Counted from the first letter of the stretch, positions 48,586 to 61,246 are shown. The stretch: 64,000 nt of DNA from Atopsyche davidsoni (GCA_022113835.1 JAILWY010000025.1:248001-312000), one strand, 5' to 3'. Numbers and translations are program-made. Notes: a model not told the origin generated them from the sequence alone.

Positions 48586-51506
48586 TGTCAATAATAAAAC
48601 TGAAAACTTAGTTAAAAAACTTAGCAGTAATTTAAAATACCCTTATATTTTATCATGCCATTTTCAAGTAGTCTGCTCGGCTTGCTTGTCAGTTAAGTGC
48701 ATTTATTTCTAATTAAAAAAAATGCTAATTTTTATTGTCAATCAATTAGAGAGGTTGTTACTGAATTTAGGGAGATCGGTGAGTCGTGGCACAACCGAAC
48801 AAAATGTGGCTGCATCTGGTTTTATTGCGTCTCTGAAATTGACCCTATTACGGTAATAGCGTGTATTAGAATTAGTTTTATTTTTTTCAATTTATATTAA
48901 GTAAGTTATTTCAATAAATGTTTAAAAGATTCAGCACTCTTACATGGTTTCTTTTACCAATGAATCGGAATTTAAGTAGAATTGAAAATCTTCAAATGAA
49001 TATTCCATCCGAATTTGGCCCAGGCAACCTGAGCGATATTTAAGGATTAAAATAAATCTCTAAAACCTGTTATCTTCATAAACTTTAATTTATATTTATT
49101 GAGTTTACAGGCAAGTGAGTGTCTTTTAGTAATTTTACGTACACTCTACGATTGGTCGATCGCTCGAACGAAAGTTTCACAGTGTAATGAATTGAATTTC
49201 ACAATATAATGAATCATCTTCAGTAACTTACTTTAGTCGTTCATCGACTGGAAGATATCGGTCGAGCCAAGCTTACTAATGGAAATACAATCTATAGTTA
49301 CTACAAGGGGTAAATCATCGATCAAATTATTATATTCACGCAGACCAATAAATCTATTAAATACCCCACGCTTATAATAAAACAATATTTATGAAATAAA
49401 AAAGCATATCGAGTCATGCAAGAGGTGTGAGGAAGTTTTTGGCCGTTTCGCGTGTGAAAAATACTTTATTTAATCATTTTGTATACAACATTACCCCTTG
49501 ACTTTAAAATGTGAGCTTACTAAAATATTACACCATAAGATTATTTACTCTTTTAATTTTTTTTATACATTCTATATCTATCATCTATAAATTCGAGAGT
49601 TATGGATTCTGGAATCTATGTATATTTTGACTTCTACTTACTTCTATAAATCTATCCAAGCTCAAGTCGGAGAATTGGGCGCACCTCGACCTTTCGAAAA
49701 CACAAATATTTCACCTCCACGCGCGTCATAAATCACGCGCCTTGCTTGTCGTTACGACAGGACACGTCTCGGCGATGCTGTTTTCCCTTCGTATCGATTT
49801 CGTATTGTCCGTCGAGAGCGTTTTGCTGCGGCAGGATAAACCCTATAACTACATAAATGGTTTCTAAATCAACGCATATAACGATACATTTACAGTGTCG
49901 CTGAATTATTTTTTGAAATTTTGTTTCGTTTTTTTATGTGTAAATCGATTACTTTGAAAAAACATTTGGTACTTAGTAAATCTGAACTGCTAGAAATATT
50001 GATTGGTTAAATGATGATTAATAATAATTATTGAGTAAATAGTGGTGTTTTTTTCAAAAACAATTAGTATCGACTTTGTGGGTAGACTGAAATAAGCGAG
50101 AGACAGATTATTATTGAACAATTTTTTTAGGAAATAAGCTTTCCTTAGCTATCGAGAAAACTCCTATTCTTAGTGGTGCGCTCAACTCACTAAAAACCTG
50201 ACATTCAAAATCCCAAGCTTTTGTATTATTTATCAAAACTCAATATAATTTGTTTTAGATGCATTTGAATTCAATTATCTATTTGGTAATTGGAATTTTC
50301 GTGTTCATTAAATGAGTTTAGTTTAATTTCAAAATCCAATGATTCGATTGAAAATAAATTTTCCAATTAGATTTCTTGTTCCAGTGAATTAGCAGCAATT
50401 CCAAACAATATAAATTAGGAGTAATTCTAATAATCGCAATTGCCCAGGAGGGCGGTGATCGCGCCTTTGCGAGTTTTCTCTGTTGCGAGGATACGGCCGG
50501 GCGGGAATTTTTCTGAAAACACGATTAATTGCCCGTTAAAAAGAGGTTCTTTAACCGATATATTACAAAGTAGCCCGTAGGGATGAAATTCAAAATCTTG
50601 GCCCCTATCACAATAAAAATGAAACGGTTAGAGCAAATTTGGTATTGTGTTATTCAGCACTGTATTTTTCCGTGATGAGTGATCATATTTATAGCATACA
50701 AACAGACCATGCTATGAATAGTGGTAAGATTGGTTAGTGATTTAGATGAAAAATATATTTCTTAAATAATTAGAATAGCGACTATATATTTGCAAGGTTT
50801 TCTTTAAAATAAACATTTTTGCATCTTTATTTGAAAAACCCTATACAGCGAGAGCACTCATTACTAACTTTTCGTTGTAAATCTATTTTATAAGCAAAAC
50901 AGATATTGATTTTTTTATTTATTTTAAAATATATATTTTTTTTTTCATGTAGCTTTTAGCTATTGTTTCACTACTAAGCATTTTTTTGGTCAATACATCA
51001 CGAATCAAAAAATTCTACAATCATCATAAGTTATATTCAAAAATATAAATATGCGCTTATTTTTCTTATCAAATTCTAAAACGTTTCACATAATCGACGT
51101 TTCGATAAAGTTTTTACGTTAAACTCATAAAACTTAGCAGCTCTCATCTGAAAATAGCCCCAAAAACGTTATTAAAGCACTTCAAGCACCCCCGTCACAC
51201 AGAACACAACCTTTGTGTAATATACGTATGTGAAGTATACTCTTATACAGCCTGCATACATATAAGCGTTGCGGCAGTCGTGGATGTGCCTAAAAGCCTG
51301 AAAACAGAGCTTCTGTTGGGAAGCTGTTGTAGTAGCTAATAGCTTAGAGCTTACAGCTTTATGCCTTTGTATTTTGACTCACTGCCAAAAACGTGTAGCA
51401 GTGAGTCAAAATATGTGCCATATGTGAAGACATACAGGTACTCTGATTATATATTCATTAAATAGATTATACTATATTATTTTCGTATTTATTATTATAT
51501 TTTAAA
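48586..51506. other. AT-rich non-coding stretch
   Basis: No gene was recognised. It contains a palindrome at 51371-51412 and GC-richer patches near 49680-49830 and 50440-50510. The open frame at 48697-48900 has no recognisable motif. Confidence 0.5.
51371..51412. repeat. Perfect inverted repeat, 15-bp arms, 12-nt loop
   Basis: ATTTTGACTCACTGC at 51371-51385 is the exact complement of 51398-51412. As DNA or RNA it would form a compact stem-loop. No element boundaries are visible. Confidence 0.9.
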
Positions 51507-51631
51507 CTAGCGGATACCCGGGCGTGCTACTACGCTAAATAAAGAAATAAAATACATTTTTTATTTGTTCGAAAAAAAAAAGAAAGAAAATAAAAAAGGA
51601 AATTTTGTTTATTTACTAACATTTTTATCTT

Positions 51632-52006
51632 AATGCTAGCGGATATATTAAGGATTTTTGGTAGGTGTGTAAACATAAAGATTTATCGGCGTTTCAACTC
51701 TGAAGCAAGCAACCTAACAGGAATGTTGCGAAAAACAGAAAGTTTCAAGTTCAAACCAGCAACACTTAGCGATTGGCCTTGAGCCTTGTTGATAGTTATG
51801 GCAAAAACCGGACGTATGGGAAACTGTAATCGCATGATATCAAAGGGCAAATCGGTTGAAATCATTAGTATTCGTGGTATCAGCACATCTTCTCCTTTAC
51901 ATTTGCCGCTAATGATTGTGGCTTCGATTAACTTCAGCGATAAGTTTTTAACAGCAAGTCATGTTCCGTTGCACAATTTTGGTGGATCTAAGTTGCGAAT
52001 GAGCAT
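51632..52006 (-). pseudogene. Helitron helicase C-terminal remnant
   Basis: It reads LRNLDPPKLCNGTRLAVKNL, then IEATIISGKCKGEDVLIPRI and FAITINKAQGQSLSVAGLNL. These are the end motifs of Helitron-encoded Pif1-like SF1B helicase, including the 'TINKAQGQSL' box. After GLNLK the frame shifts, and the expected VACSRV-type end is visible in another frame as VACFRVETP. The Walker A and B motifs are absent because the helicase core is deleted. Confidence 0.85.
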
Positions 52007-52400
52007 CTATGGTGAATTCAATGCTCCGCATGGGCCGTGAATCATGTTCTTACAAACAACGTCAAAAAGTATCGGATCTTCATGTTGATTCGGTAGTCCA
52101 GCAGATATAACACTATCGATTTGAGATGGAATAATTTTTTCTTTCAGCCAAATTAGACTATGAGCGTGCGGTAAGCCCCGTTTTTGCCATTCAATCGAAT
52201 ACATCTAGCATTGCACTTCGCCGTATAGATGATTTTTTATCGTGAGATCTATGAGTTTTTGTTTGAAAACTCTAGCTGTCTGATCGTGTCTGATGCGATG
52301 ACTGACCAGGCGATAGCAAATCTTTGATTTCCGACCAAGGAAGATTGTACGTAAATGTGATGAAAAGATCTGGTCGCAAATGAATGACAGTTCTGTGTTG
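52007..52400 (-). pseudogene. Helitron replication initiator (HUH) remnant
   Basis: It reads RPDLFITFTYNLPWSEIKDL, then LIDLTIKNHLYGEVQC, a TAG in place of Trp, then MYSIEWQKRGLPHAHSLIWL. The segment GLPHAHSLIWL holds the His-x-His metal-binding motif of HUH endonucleases. It continues to MIHGPCGALNSP and a stop, where the deletion junction with the helicase tail lies. At least one frameshift near 52260 and two stops make it inactive. The region corresponds to the Helitron_like_N domain. The catalytic Tyr region, normally further downstream, is missing. Confidence 0.88.
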
Positions 52401-52762
52401 TTCTTTTGTTGTTGTTGTGGCAGCTTGCATTATACAACGGCAACGTTATACTAATCATAACAAACAACAAGATCAGTGTTTTTTTGTTGGCAGCCTGCAT
52501 TATCCGCGAACATGCCACTTTTCTCTTTTGAAAAGTATTTGCTACCGCAAGATGTTGAAACTTTGGTATGGGAAATATTGAAAATCTTCTTAATTAATAA
52601 ACCGAATTTGATTATTAATTCTTTAATTTAAATGGCCTTAAACCACCTCAGTATTATTGAGTTTCAAATAAAGCTGGTTTAAGGCACATCGGTTGGATGG
52701 TTTTAAAGCTTGGCGCAGCCAGATCCCCGCTGGTTTTTGAGTTTGTATTTTATATATATAGA

Positions 52763-54167
52763 TTAAGCAAAAACTAATTAATATTTGTATTATTCACATT
52801 GACCATCTCTTCGTACAGGATCATTAACACTTTACGTCCACCAACCATCGGGTGCGACTTAAAGAAGAAGCTATTTTTATTAATTTTAAACCTACTAAAA
52901 TAAAAAAGTGTATCATAAAATAAATAAAAGGAGGAAATTTAAAAAAAATTATGTTTGATTTAAATAAGGTGTAAATTATTATGCGAGTTTGCTTATCTGG
53001 ATTGTATTTTTACTATGAAATTTCACGAGAACCTTCATAAGAACTATTTTTGATATTTGGTCAGTAGTCAATTCCTCTAGCAGGAGGCACACAGACATTA
53101 TAAATGAAATAATGGTTTTGTTTTAATGTGAGCTCAGATCTTTCAGTAAATTTCAAATAACCTTTTATTATGACAACACTTAACATATTGACAATGATAA
53201 AAATATTAAAACATAATAAACATCTTTGGGGTTAACTAAAAATAGACAAAGAATCTCAGATCTCTCAAATTTAAGTCAACATCATCACCACAATGCCGTC
53301 ATATCAATATGTTCTATTCATATGTACCTACTATAAAAATTTTATGTTTTATAAAAATCATTTTTTTTTCAACGCTACTTTTTGACTGATGAAAATGTAG
53401 TGTAATTGAGCGTACCTCGTCGAGTGCATGAGATCAATATCTAATTTATTCAATAAAAACTAGCACGCATTTTTATCACGCTTGGAGCCATCGAGCAGCG
53501 CACTAGAAACATCAGATTAACGCTCTGTGTTTATAATTAAGGCAATTAAAAGCAAACGTGAGTAGAAGTTATATTCATCCAAAATTATTAAAATTAAGCA
53601 ACGTATGTCCGAGTAGGTTTGTACAATCCGTCCGTCTGTTATCAGGCTGTTAAACCTTAACCTTTCCTGACCCAACCTATTCCAATACCTCACGTTTATA
53701 AATAATTATAGAAACAGGATGGCCCGACCCTGGAATTTGCATTCGGGAAACATTTTTCATCTGATAAGTATGAGCCAAATATTGAAACAACCTGTAGCGT
53801 GTCCAGTAAAAATATTTTAGGAAAATAGTATAAAAAATTTTTTTTTGAAATTTTAAGGAAAATTATGTGAAGCCACAATTATTAAAGGTTTTTAATGTTT
53901 TAACGATTTATGTTCCGTACCGGAGCCGAAACGTTAATCAAAAACTTTGCTCGGCATTGTAACCAAATAAGTTTATTTACAATGTTTACCAAAATCTACC
54001 GACTCCTGGACTCCTGGATTGGCTTTAAATATTATTTTAATGACGAAATGATATATTTTTCCAGTTGGATCGAGGGACCGATTATTCGACCGGCTAGATA
54101 TCGCGGCCGCCCTCTGTAGCCAGAACCTCCCCCGGCGGTCAGCAGCCGCCCCCGTGGCTCGCTGTAC
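52763..54167. other. AT-rich non-coding stretch
   Basis: No gene was recognised. A short pyrimidine-biased segment near 53650-53690 (AACCTTAACC, CCTGACCCAACC) has no clear repeat structure. A GC-rich patch at 54065-54165 leads into the C-rich minisatellite. Confidence 0.5.
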
Positions 54168-54244
54168 TCCCCCACACCCCCACACCCTCACACCCCCACA
54201 CCCCCACACCCTCACACCCCCACACCCCCACACCCCCACACCCC
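54168..54244. repeat. C-rich minisatellite, 8-bp unit CCCCACAC
   Basis: About nine units of CCCCACAC with occasional CCCTCACAC variants. The minus strand is G-rich (GTGTGGGG repeats), giving several G-runs close together. The minus-strand frame rich in Gly, Trp, Val and Cys is an artefact of the repeat. Confidence 0.95.
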
Positions 54245-54391
54245 TGACTCTCCAGGCACGATTATCGGCACTCTGAACCCCGCTAGACTATCACAAAGTC
54301 AATATCGAATCGCAGCTGGAATAAAAACGACTGATTTTAATCCCAACTGCTGGCTGCTGGATTCTTAGATGTATATATATATTAGTTATGG

Positions 54392-54437
54392 TATTTGTAT
54401 CACACATAAAAATGTGCTGTTTGACTTCTGTACTAAT
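54392..54437 (-). repeat. Dispersed repeat R4, copy 1
   Basis: Its reverse complement equals 58215-58260 at 45 of 46 positions. It ends 10 bases before the Tc1 element. The identity ends abruptly on both sides. Confidence 0.85.
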
Positions 54438-54694
54438 CTCATATATACACTCGGCGTCACAAAAATCGCACCTCCAAATTTTTTTTCTTAAAACGACTTT
54501 TAATCATATTTCGTCAATGGTAAGAACATGATTGTGAGGTATCATTGGAAAGAGAATTTATTGAACTCGCAGAAAAAGGAAACAGATTGTTATTTTTTAT
54601 AACAGGCCATTTGAAAAAAAATAGGATTTAAAAAATCAAGAAAATAACGAGTTTTTATTTTTAGAATTAGTGTACAAAATTTACAAAAAGAGAC

Positions 54695-55756
54695 TTAAAT
54701 TCTAGTGTTACCCCCCCTAGCTTTAATGACGGCGTCCATGCGGTCCTTCATAGACCTCACCAGGGTCACCACCCTTTCCTGAGGTAAGTTCTCCCATTCC
54801 TCAACGACGGCATCTTCGAGCACGTGATCCTGCTCCTACCACTCTTGAAGAGTGGTAGGAGCAGGATCACGTCCTCTCACACGGCGTTTCACATCATCCC
54901 AGAGGTGCTCGATCGGGTTCAAGTCTGGACTTCGCGCTGGCCACTGCATAACGGGGATCTCTACCTCTTGCAAGTAATCCCGCACAATGAATGCTGTGTG
55001 GCAACGGGCGTTATCCTGCATTAACATGAACCCATCGCCCACAAAACCAGCATATGGGACTACATGCTCTTCCAGGATCTCCGTTATATAGCGACTAGCG
55101 TTCAGCGACCCTTGCCCGCGACCGCCTCCAGTCCGGGAAACGCACACAAGTTCCGTTTTCCCGTCGATAGATATGCCGCCCCAGAACATGCACGATCCAC
55201 CCCCGTATTCAACGGATTCTTCAAAGCAGGATTGTGCAAACCGCTCTCCCTGTCTTCTGTACACTCTTCTACGGCCGTCGTTGCAGAAAAGGCTCACCCT
55301 CGTCTCGTCAGAGAAGAGAACGGTCCTCCACTGTTCAAGTGACCAATCGTGATGTTCGCGAGCAAACTGAAGTCGGTCTCTGCGATGGTGTGCAGTCAGT
55401 TTTGGTCCTTTAGCAGGTCTGTAGGCTGCAATTTTCTTCTCTCGCAGTCTTCTTCTAACCGTGGAGACACTTACAGAAGTTCTACGAGCTGATCGGAGCT
55501 GCTGTTGCAACTCAACAGCATTAGAGAACCGATTGCGCAAAGATCTGGTTACAATGAACCGATCATCTCTTTCTGCTGTGCAGCGTTTTCTTCCAGATCC
55601 ACGTCTTCTGATATAGCCACCAGTCTCTTGGAATCGTTGGTACACACGCCAAACAGAAAAACGGCTTAAGTTCAGTTGTCGAGCAACATCACACTGCCGC
55701 ATTCCCGATTGCAGTAGTGCAATCACTTGAGAGGCTTCATCAGCGGTAGTATCCAT
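54695..55756 (-). pseudogene. Tc1-like transposase (DD34E) with one internal stop
   Basis: From ATG at 55756 the frame encodes a paired helix-turn-helix region (residues about 5-55 and 75-120) with an Arg-rich GRKR-like linker. The catalytic blocks are [21 protein letters not shown] and [12 protein letters not shown] (D, D, E). It then stops at TAG (54836-54838) after LQEW, codon 307. Beyond the stop the same frame stays open through LEDAVVEEWENLPQE and RSMKDRMDAVIKARGG to TAA at 54695, for 354 codons in all, close to the usual Tc1 length of about 340-350 residues. The catalytic domain is complete upstream of the stop, so only the extreme C-terminus would be lost. Activity cannot be judged from sequence. 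Confidence 0.9.
54822..54872. repeat. Perfect palindrome inside the Tc1 transposase gene
   Basis: Positions 54822-54846 are the exact reverse complement of 54848-54872 around a single G. The right arm is normal transposase coding sequence. The left arm contains about 21 extra bases, seven codons, absent from the expected protein, and these include the stop. Confidence 0.92.
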
Positions 55757-56079
55757 CTTGAGGTGTATTTTCCTGGCTTGTAAGGTTCACGTGTGTTCTC
55801 TGTAAAGTCTGGATACTGACTGACCCACAATTTACCTGGAATTACCCTTTTATACCCTTTTCAGGTAGTGCAACTTGTGACCCTTTTAACGCGCATTTTC
55901 GATTTCTTTCCAATATTTCGTAGTAAGCACTATTCTTTTCATTAAAACGATGATTAATTAAAGGTAATTAAATGTACTTTCAAATTATACCAATATTAAT
56001 TAAATAAAATGTATGCGCTAGCTGCTAGAGACGCTATATACAAATTTTGCGAGAGGTGCGATTTTTGTGACGCTGAGTG

Positions 56080-56120
<41 letters not shown>

Positions 56121-56121
56121 A
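56080..56121. repeat. (TA)n(GT)n microsatellite
   Basis: TA repeats starting at the Tc1 right target site, followed by about 12 GT units. Confidence 0.95.
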
Positions 56122-58214
56122 TGAGATATTTTATTATTTAGATGATAAACATTCTTAAATTGAATTACGTGAAATCAACATTCTGAAGATTCCGCATAAT
56201 CCCGTCAATATTCCGAAGACATCGAGAATTTTCTGTTTTTGATCAGCCAGCAAGTATCCAGCAGTATCTGCTTGGGCAGAATGATTTTAAGTAGGATTAC
56301 GAGAGGAGGAAATATTGAGAATGATTTGCGGAATATTTGCTGACCTAACGGTGAGGAAATCACAGCGATAATAAAATTAGTAAAGTTCTGACGAATATTA
56401 TACATTTTTATATTTTTGTACCTATTTTTCACGTAGTTGGGCATTGGTAGCCGTTGTTAGGTAAAATTGGGTTGAATTAAAACTTGAAGTTAGGACATTT
56501 GTATTCTTGTACTGGAAAAATGTATTGAAAAAAAACTAAAAACATAACTTTAAAACGCCAATCAAATTTATCGATTTTGAAAATTCCGTAGGTGTGTGAG
56601 GCATGATGAAATGTCATACCGAATGGATTATTTTAAAGTATTTAATAAAATTTCATTGGTTTCTGGACCTGGATTGATGTGTTCTAAATGAACATATAAA
56701 ATGTTGGTAATTTCTTTTGTGAATCGATCTCTCAAAGCACACTGTTTATAATATAAATAAATCATCATAATACAATCAACATTATAAGTGTGTATGTTTA
56801 TTACTCGAGATGAAAATGTTTTCTCTCAGATAATCTGAGTTGTTAAACCAATTTGTATTTCTCTAAATACTAAGAGTGCGTGGGCACGAAAACCAAAACA
56901 ACAAACCCAGACCCAGTGCCAGTTTCGTTCATGTTAATACGTTTTTGAATTTTTTCTTGTTGTGCACAAATCAATCTCAAAAACTCTAAATATAATTTAA
57001 TTTGAAGATTCTTTTAAATTTAAGCAAACAAAAAATATTACTTTAACCAGAATTAAATCCACAACCTCGCGATAACTGATAGACCGCGAGGCGGTTTCGG
57101 ATAAGCCACGGCCTGTTTACTAATATTGTCGGAGTTCTATGAATAGATCACGGAATCGACGAACGATTTCCATACCCGCCCAGAGTATATCACCAAGCTC
57201 CCTCGATTGATTAATCCGTAATCCTATTTATAATCCAAATGGACCGCAACAATAATAATATATATATTAGTTAATTGTGAGCCTACAGAGTTCGCCGCCT
57301 TTGCAGGAACGGTTGTATTTATAATTTAGCGAAGTTTTAATTTTAAAGAAATACAATTGAAATTGAATCTGCCCAGCAGCGGGCCGGGGGAGAGATCAGC
57401 TCACGACTCCTCCAAAGCCTTAAGCAAAAACAATGTTGGTTCTAAATTTAAAGAGTGCATTTGACAGTGAGAGCTTTTTAGATTTTTAAAAGTATCATCA
57501 AATTTTATTAGTTTTCATTAGGTTGGAGAAAACTCTTGTATTCGTTGACAAAAGTTTATTTAAAATTTTGGTAATTTATATCTCACTATGGCCGCCCAAT
57601 GGAGCACGCTTTCAGCCGCTCGCGAGATACTCAGTTTGAATCTGAGCGGACAATTAATATTTTATAAGCTTGTTTGATTCGGTTATTTTTTATTGATTAT
57701 TAAAATCTTTTATTTTTATGGTTTTTCTTTGATTTCCGTACATACAACAAAAGCATCTATTTTTTATCAAATTCAATTTTAAATTTGCACAACAGAATAG
57801 TTTTTCATTGTTTACAAGAAATATCAAAATAAAAACACTTTTTATATCTGCTCTTTGAAAATATTTTTTCTCTTTTTTTTACTTCTTCAAATATAATATA
57901 TCGTAAAACGGAGAGTTAAGCCTCCCGAAAGCAGTTCCTTCTCCCCTCCGAGCAAACACACCTTAAATTGTAGACTTTATTTTTTACTCTCCTATGTACA
58001 TACTTCACGAAATGTTATTCTACGAAAGATTCAAAATACACAATCTAACAAAATGCTGTGTTTTACCTGAATCTCCATATCGTTATAATTTACTTCATGC
58101 AAACTCTCTGACGCAAACCTAAATATACAATAGGATATAGCTTATTAACAAAAGAAATTATTCATTTATTTGTAAACTGAATAAAACCCGCATTTCAACG
58201 AATTTCATTTTTTA
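56122..58214. other. AT-rich non-coding stretch
   Basis: No gene was recognised. A tRNA-like pattern lies near 57592-57652, with an A-box-like AATGGAGCACG and a B-box-like GTTTGAATCTG, but it is too diverged to call. The reading frame at 56205-56444 has no recognisable family. Confidence 0.45.
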
Positions 58215-58260
58215 ATTAGTACAGAAGTCAAACAGCACACTTTTATGTGTGATACAAATA
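58215..58260 (+). repeat. Dispersed repeat R4, copy 2
   Basis: ATTAGTACAGAAGTCAAACA and the following 26 bases match the reverse complement of 54392-54437 with one difference. Confidence 0.85.
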
Positions 58261-61162
58261 ACTTACTTGAATTTCAGTAAACACTACGTTTAAAAGTAAC
58301 TACTTATTATTTTACTAAAAAAGCTTTTTATGCACAAAATTACGTGGATTACTTTTAAAAAACGGTACATTAAGAATAATAATTTAAGAACTTATTTTTT
58401 CAATACTATTACTTTTAAATTTTCTCTTCTATTATTTATCGCATATAAATAGATTTGCTTGAATATTTTTCAATAACAGTGCATTCATATAACATTGGTT
58501 TCTACTAAATTTTCTCTTAAATTTGCCAAGCCGGAGCGTTATGACATTCCAACAAGCCTTATATTTTTTTCTTTAAATAAAAACAAGCTTTATAAACTCA
58601 CAAAGTAGTAAGATGTTTTAAAAAGCTGTATCCATCATATGTGTTTAAATTACATAACAAATATTTCACAGATATCCTGAAAGCACAAAAATATTTTCAG
58701 TGAATACGTGACGCATTTTATAAACAGCCGAGCGAGTTCAAGGATAAGAATTTCCACCTCAATAAAAACAGAGGTCCTTGGGCTGGAAGCATTTTTGGAT
58801 ATCTATTTGTAGTCGTTGCACATGGTTCTCAACCCAATATATTTTAAAAGCACGCCACGTTTTTGTTTCTGATGCAAATATTGTTTCTTCACAGTAGTCT
58901 CGACTCATTCATTTCAAATAACTACCACATAATTTTACAATAGTCCGTGATGACAAGATAAATCCTCTGTAAGTTTTTTAGGACCCAGCTGAGACTTTAG
59001 CACACCTTCTGGCTATCTTGTTCCGGAGTTGAAATTCACCATCACCACCACATCATTCTAATTATGACTGAGCTGCCTAAAATAAAACAATTATTATTTA
59101 GGTACAACTTAGACAAAAGCTTTTTGGACCTGGTTAACATTTGAAAAATATGTCTTAAATAACCCTAGATTGAAAATTTACATTCAGAAAAATCCAATGT
59201 TCATAAAACAAAGTAAGAATCTCAAATTATTAATAATAAGCTCACTTTTTATTTGATTAGATAAAACGTATTTATGTCTAGCATGTTTCAAATATATTTA
59301 ATGATGTTAATTGCTATGTGTATCATTAATTAAATAATTGATGTTTTTAGATTATATTTGTCTATAAATCAATGATTTTTAATTTTGAAATTGAAACTCA
59401 CGTATATAAAATATTTTAAACTTTTGGGTGAATGATTTTGATTAACAACATTTTAAAACGCCCCCCACTTTGAGGTATACAAGTAGTTTACGGAAATTAT
59501 TTGCAATTTAAATATAATTTTTATGAAGTTATCAAAACACAATCAAAGTTATATCCACCCCGCGAGCAGCTTACGGTGCGAGTAAAATAAAATAGCGAGC
59601 AAGCCTTGAATCACCGCCTCCGCCTCTCGTAACCACGTAGCTAAGACGTAACTCGCAAAAAAAAATGGTTAAACTTATTTAAAAAAACGCCATAACGATA
59701 TTATATATTAATCTTACCTTACTTACTGAACCATAACATATTTAACCTTAATTAACTTTGGTTACCTAAACTAGACTTCTGATTATCGCGTGCAAGAGAT
59801 AAAAATCCTTTCAACTTAAATGAGAAAAATATGAATTCCCTATGTCTAATAAATATTCATAAAACTCACAATCGCAAAATGTCTTAAATATGATCTCATG
59901 AAACGAACCGGATATTTTTTGATAAATATCTGTAAATATGTATACGTATACAAATAATCCGCGACGTGCAGTCACCCCAGAGACGTTTCCCTGAGCGTTT
60001 TTCTCCTTACGTGAGTTATTCCTGGAAGAGAATTCCCCAAGATGGCGGCGGTGCAGACACTGCACTCCGGGCAAGTCCTCTTCTGAGAGCTTTTTCCATT
60101 CCTAAATAACGGCCTCCACACACAGGAATTTTATATCTAACATGTCTCTCAAATATTTCAATATGGGTAATATCAGTCGTTTTTCCTATGAAATAAATAT
60201 TTGTGTAACTCATTTTTTTAGTGTTTTTTCTATCTTATAATATTTTAGTGTTTGTTTTATTTATGCAGTAAAATAACAACAACTAAATTTGTAAATATCT
60301 TACTTTGTTATTGTGTAATAACAATATTATTAATTAAATTGGTATATTAAAATTTATCTGGAAAAACGGAAAACTAATTTTAATAAATAAAAAAATATAT
60401 ATACTAGTCAACATTCACAATAAACTGAGTATTTTGTTTACAGTTATAGATTAATTTTGAAAAATTACAGCGATTATGTAAATTGTATTGTAGTCAGAGT
60501 ATTGATCAGAAGTCGCCGCTGCATCTTGAAGTTTGCAGGTGCATAATATATTTCACAATGCAGGTCCAACAATGTGCAGAACACAATATAAAGTGTGCTC
60601 ATACATGCCATTAGTAGAGGAACGAGGATGTCCCGTGGGATACTGTTCATGCTATGCAATATATCGGTTTTCGCTCTTGGAATATGCTGGCAAGAACTGT
60701 TAAAACTAAGCCGGTAGTTATTTAAGAAAAATAATATCGACATTTTTCAATATTTGGGCAAGCTTTTTAATAGTACAATTGTAATATGATATAAATACGA
60801 GGCGAAAATTCTGAGACCAATGTTACTACAAAATTATTTTTTGAGTGATGAATATTTGCTGTTGAAAATATACTGACGGGAAATATATTCAAAAGGTTAA
60901 AACTTATTCGGCAACAATTTACAACGGCACAATCTAAGTTTTTATTCATTGATATATAAACAAAATTAAATTAATATATTGTTTTTATAGTACAATAATT
61001 CAAACGAAAAATCAAATGGTTCATATAAATTTAACTTCAAACAGGCCATAAGCTCACTGTAGCTATTATCAATAACGTAAACGTCATCAGGTGAATTGTT
61101 AATTTAAAAAAAACCTATGGTAAAAAAATATTCAGTTTTCATAAGTTCTTTTATATAATACA
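58261..61162. other. AT-rich non-coding stretch
   Basis: No supported gene. A GC-richer patch at 59960-60090 contains AAGATGGCGGC (60039-60049), which opens a 14-codon frame MAAVQTLHSGQVLF on the plus strand. Minus-strand frames at 59811-60213 and 60474-60949 have no recognisable domain. Confidence 0.45.
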
Positions 61163-61246
61163 CTAGAAATGTATCCCGTCATAGAATGACGCGCATTCGA
61201 TGAACGATGCAATGGTGTTTGAACATAATAAGATGAATAATTGCTT

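Larger units (their letters stand above)
51507..52762 (-). mobile_element. Internally deleted Helitron (family H2)
   Basis: On the minus strand it begins TCTATATATATAAAATAC at 52762, preceded by A, and ends CGGGTATCCGCTAG at 51507, followed by T. This is the A/T insertion context of Helitrons. A weak stem GCGT/ACGC (51522-51535) precedes the CTAG. Inside are remnants of the HUH replication initiator and of the C-terminal Pif1-like helicase, joined directly, with the middle missing. The termini differ from those of family H1. Confidence 0.85.
54448..56079. mobile_element. Tc1-like DNA transposon, nearly intact
   Basis: A 1632-bp element flanked by TA (54446-54447 and 56080-56081). It has 27-bp terminal inverted repeats, beginning CACTCGGCGTCACAAAAA on the left, with one mismatch. 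The minus strand carries a DD34E transposase that is open apart from one stop created by a palindromic insertion. Short ends, TA duplication and DD34E place it in the Tc1 branch of Tc1/mariner. Among the elements here it is one of the best preserved. Confidence 0.95.

Noticed and set aside
53973..54239. Frame rich in Gly, Val, Trp and Cys
   Set aside because: It translates the CCCCACAC minisatellite.
55064..55342. Plus-strand 92-codon frame inside the Tc1 element
   Set aside because: It is antisense to the DD34E transposase, which has all the conserved motifs.
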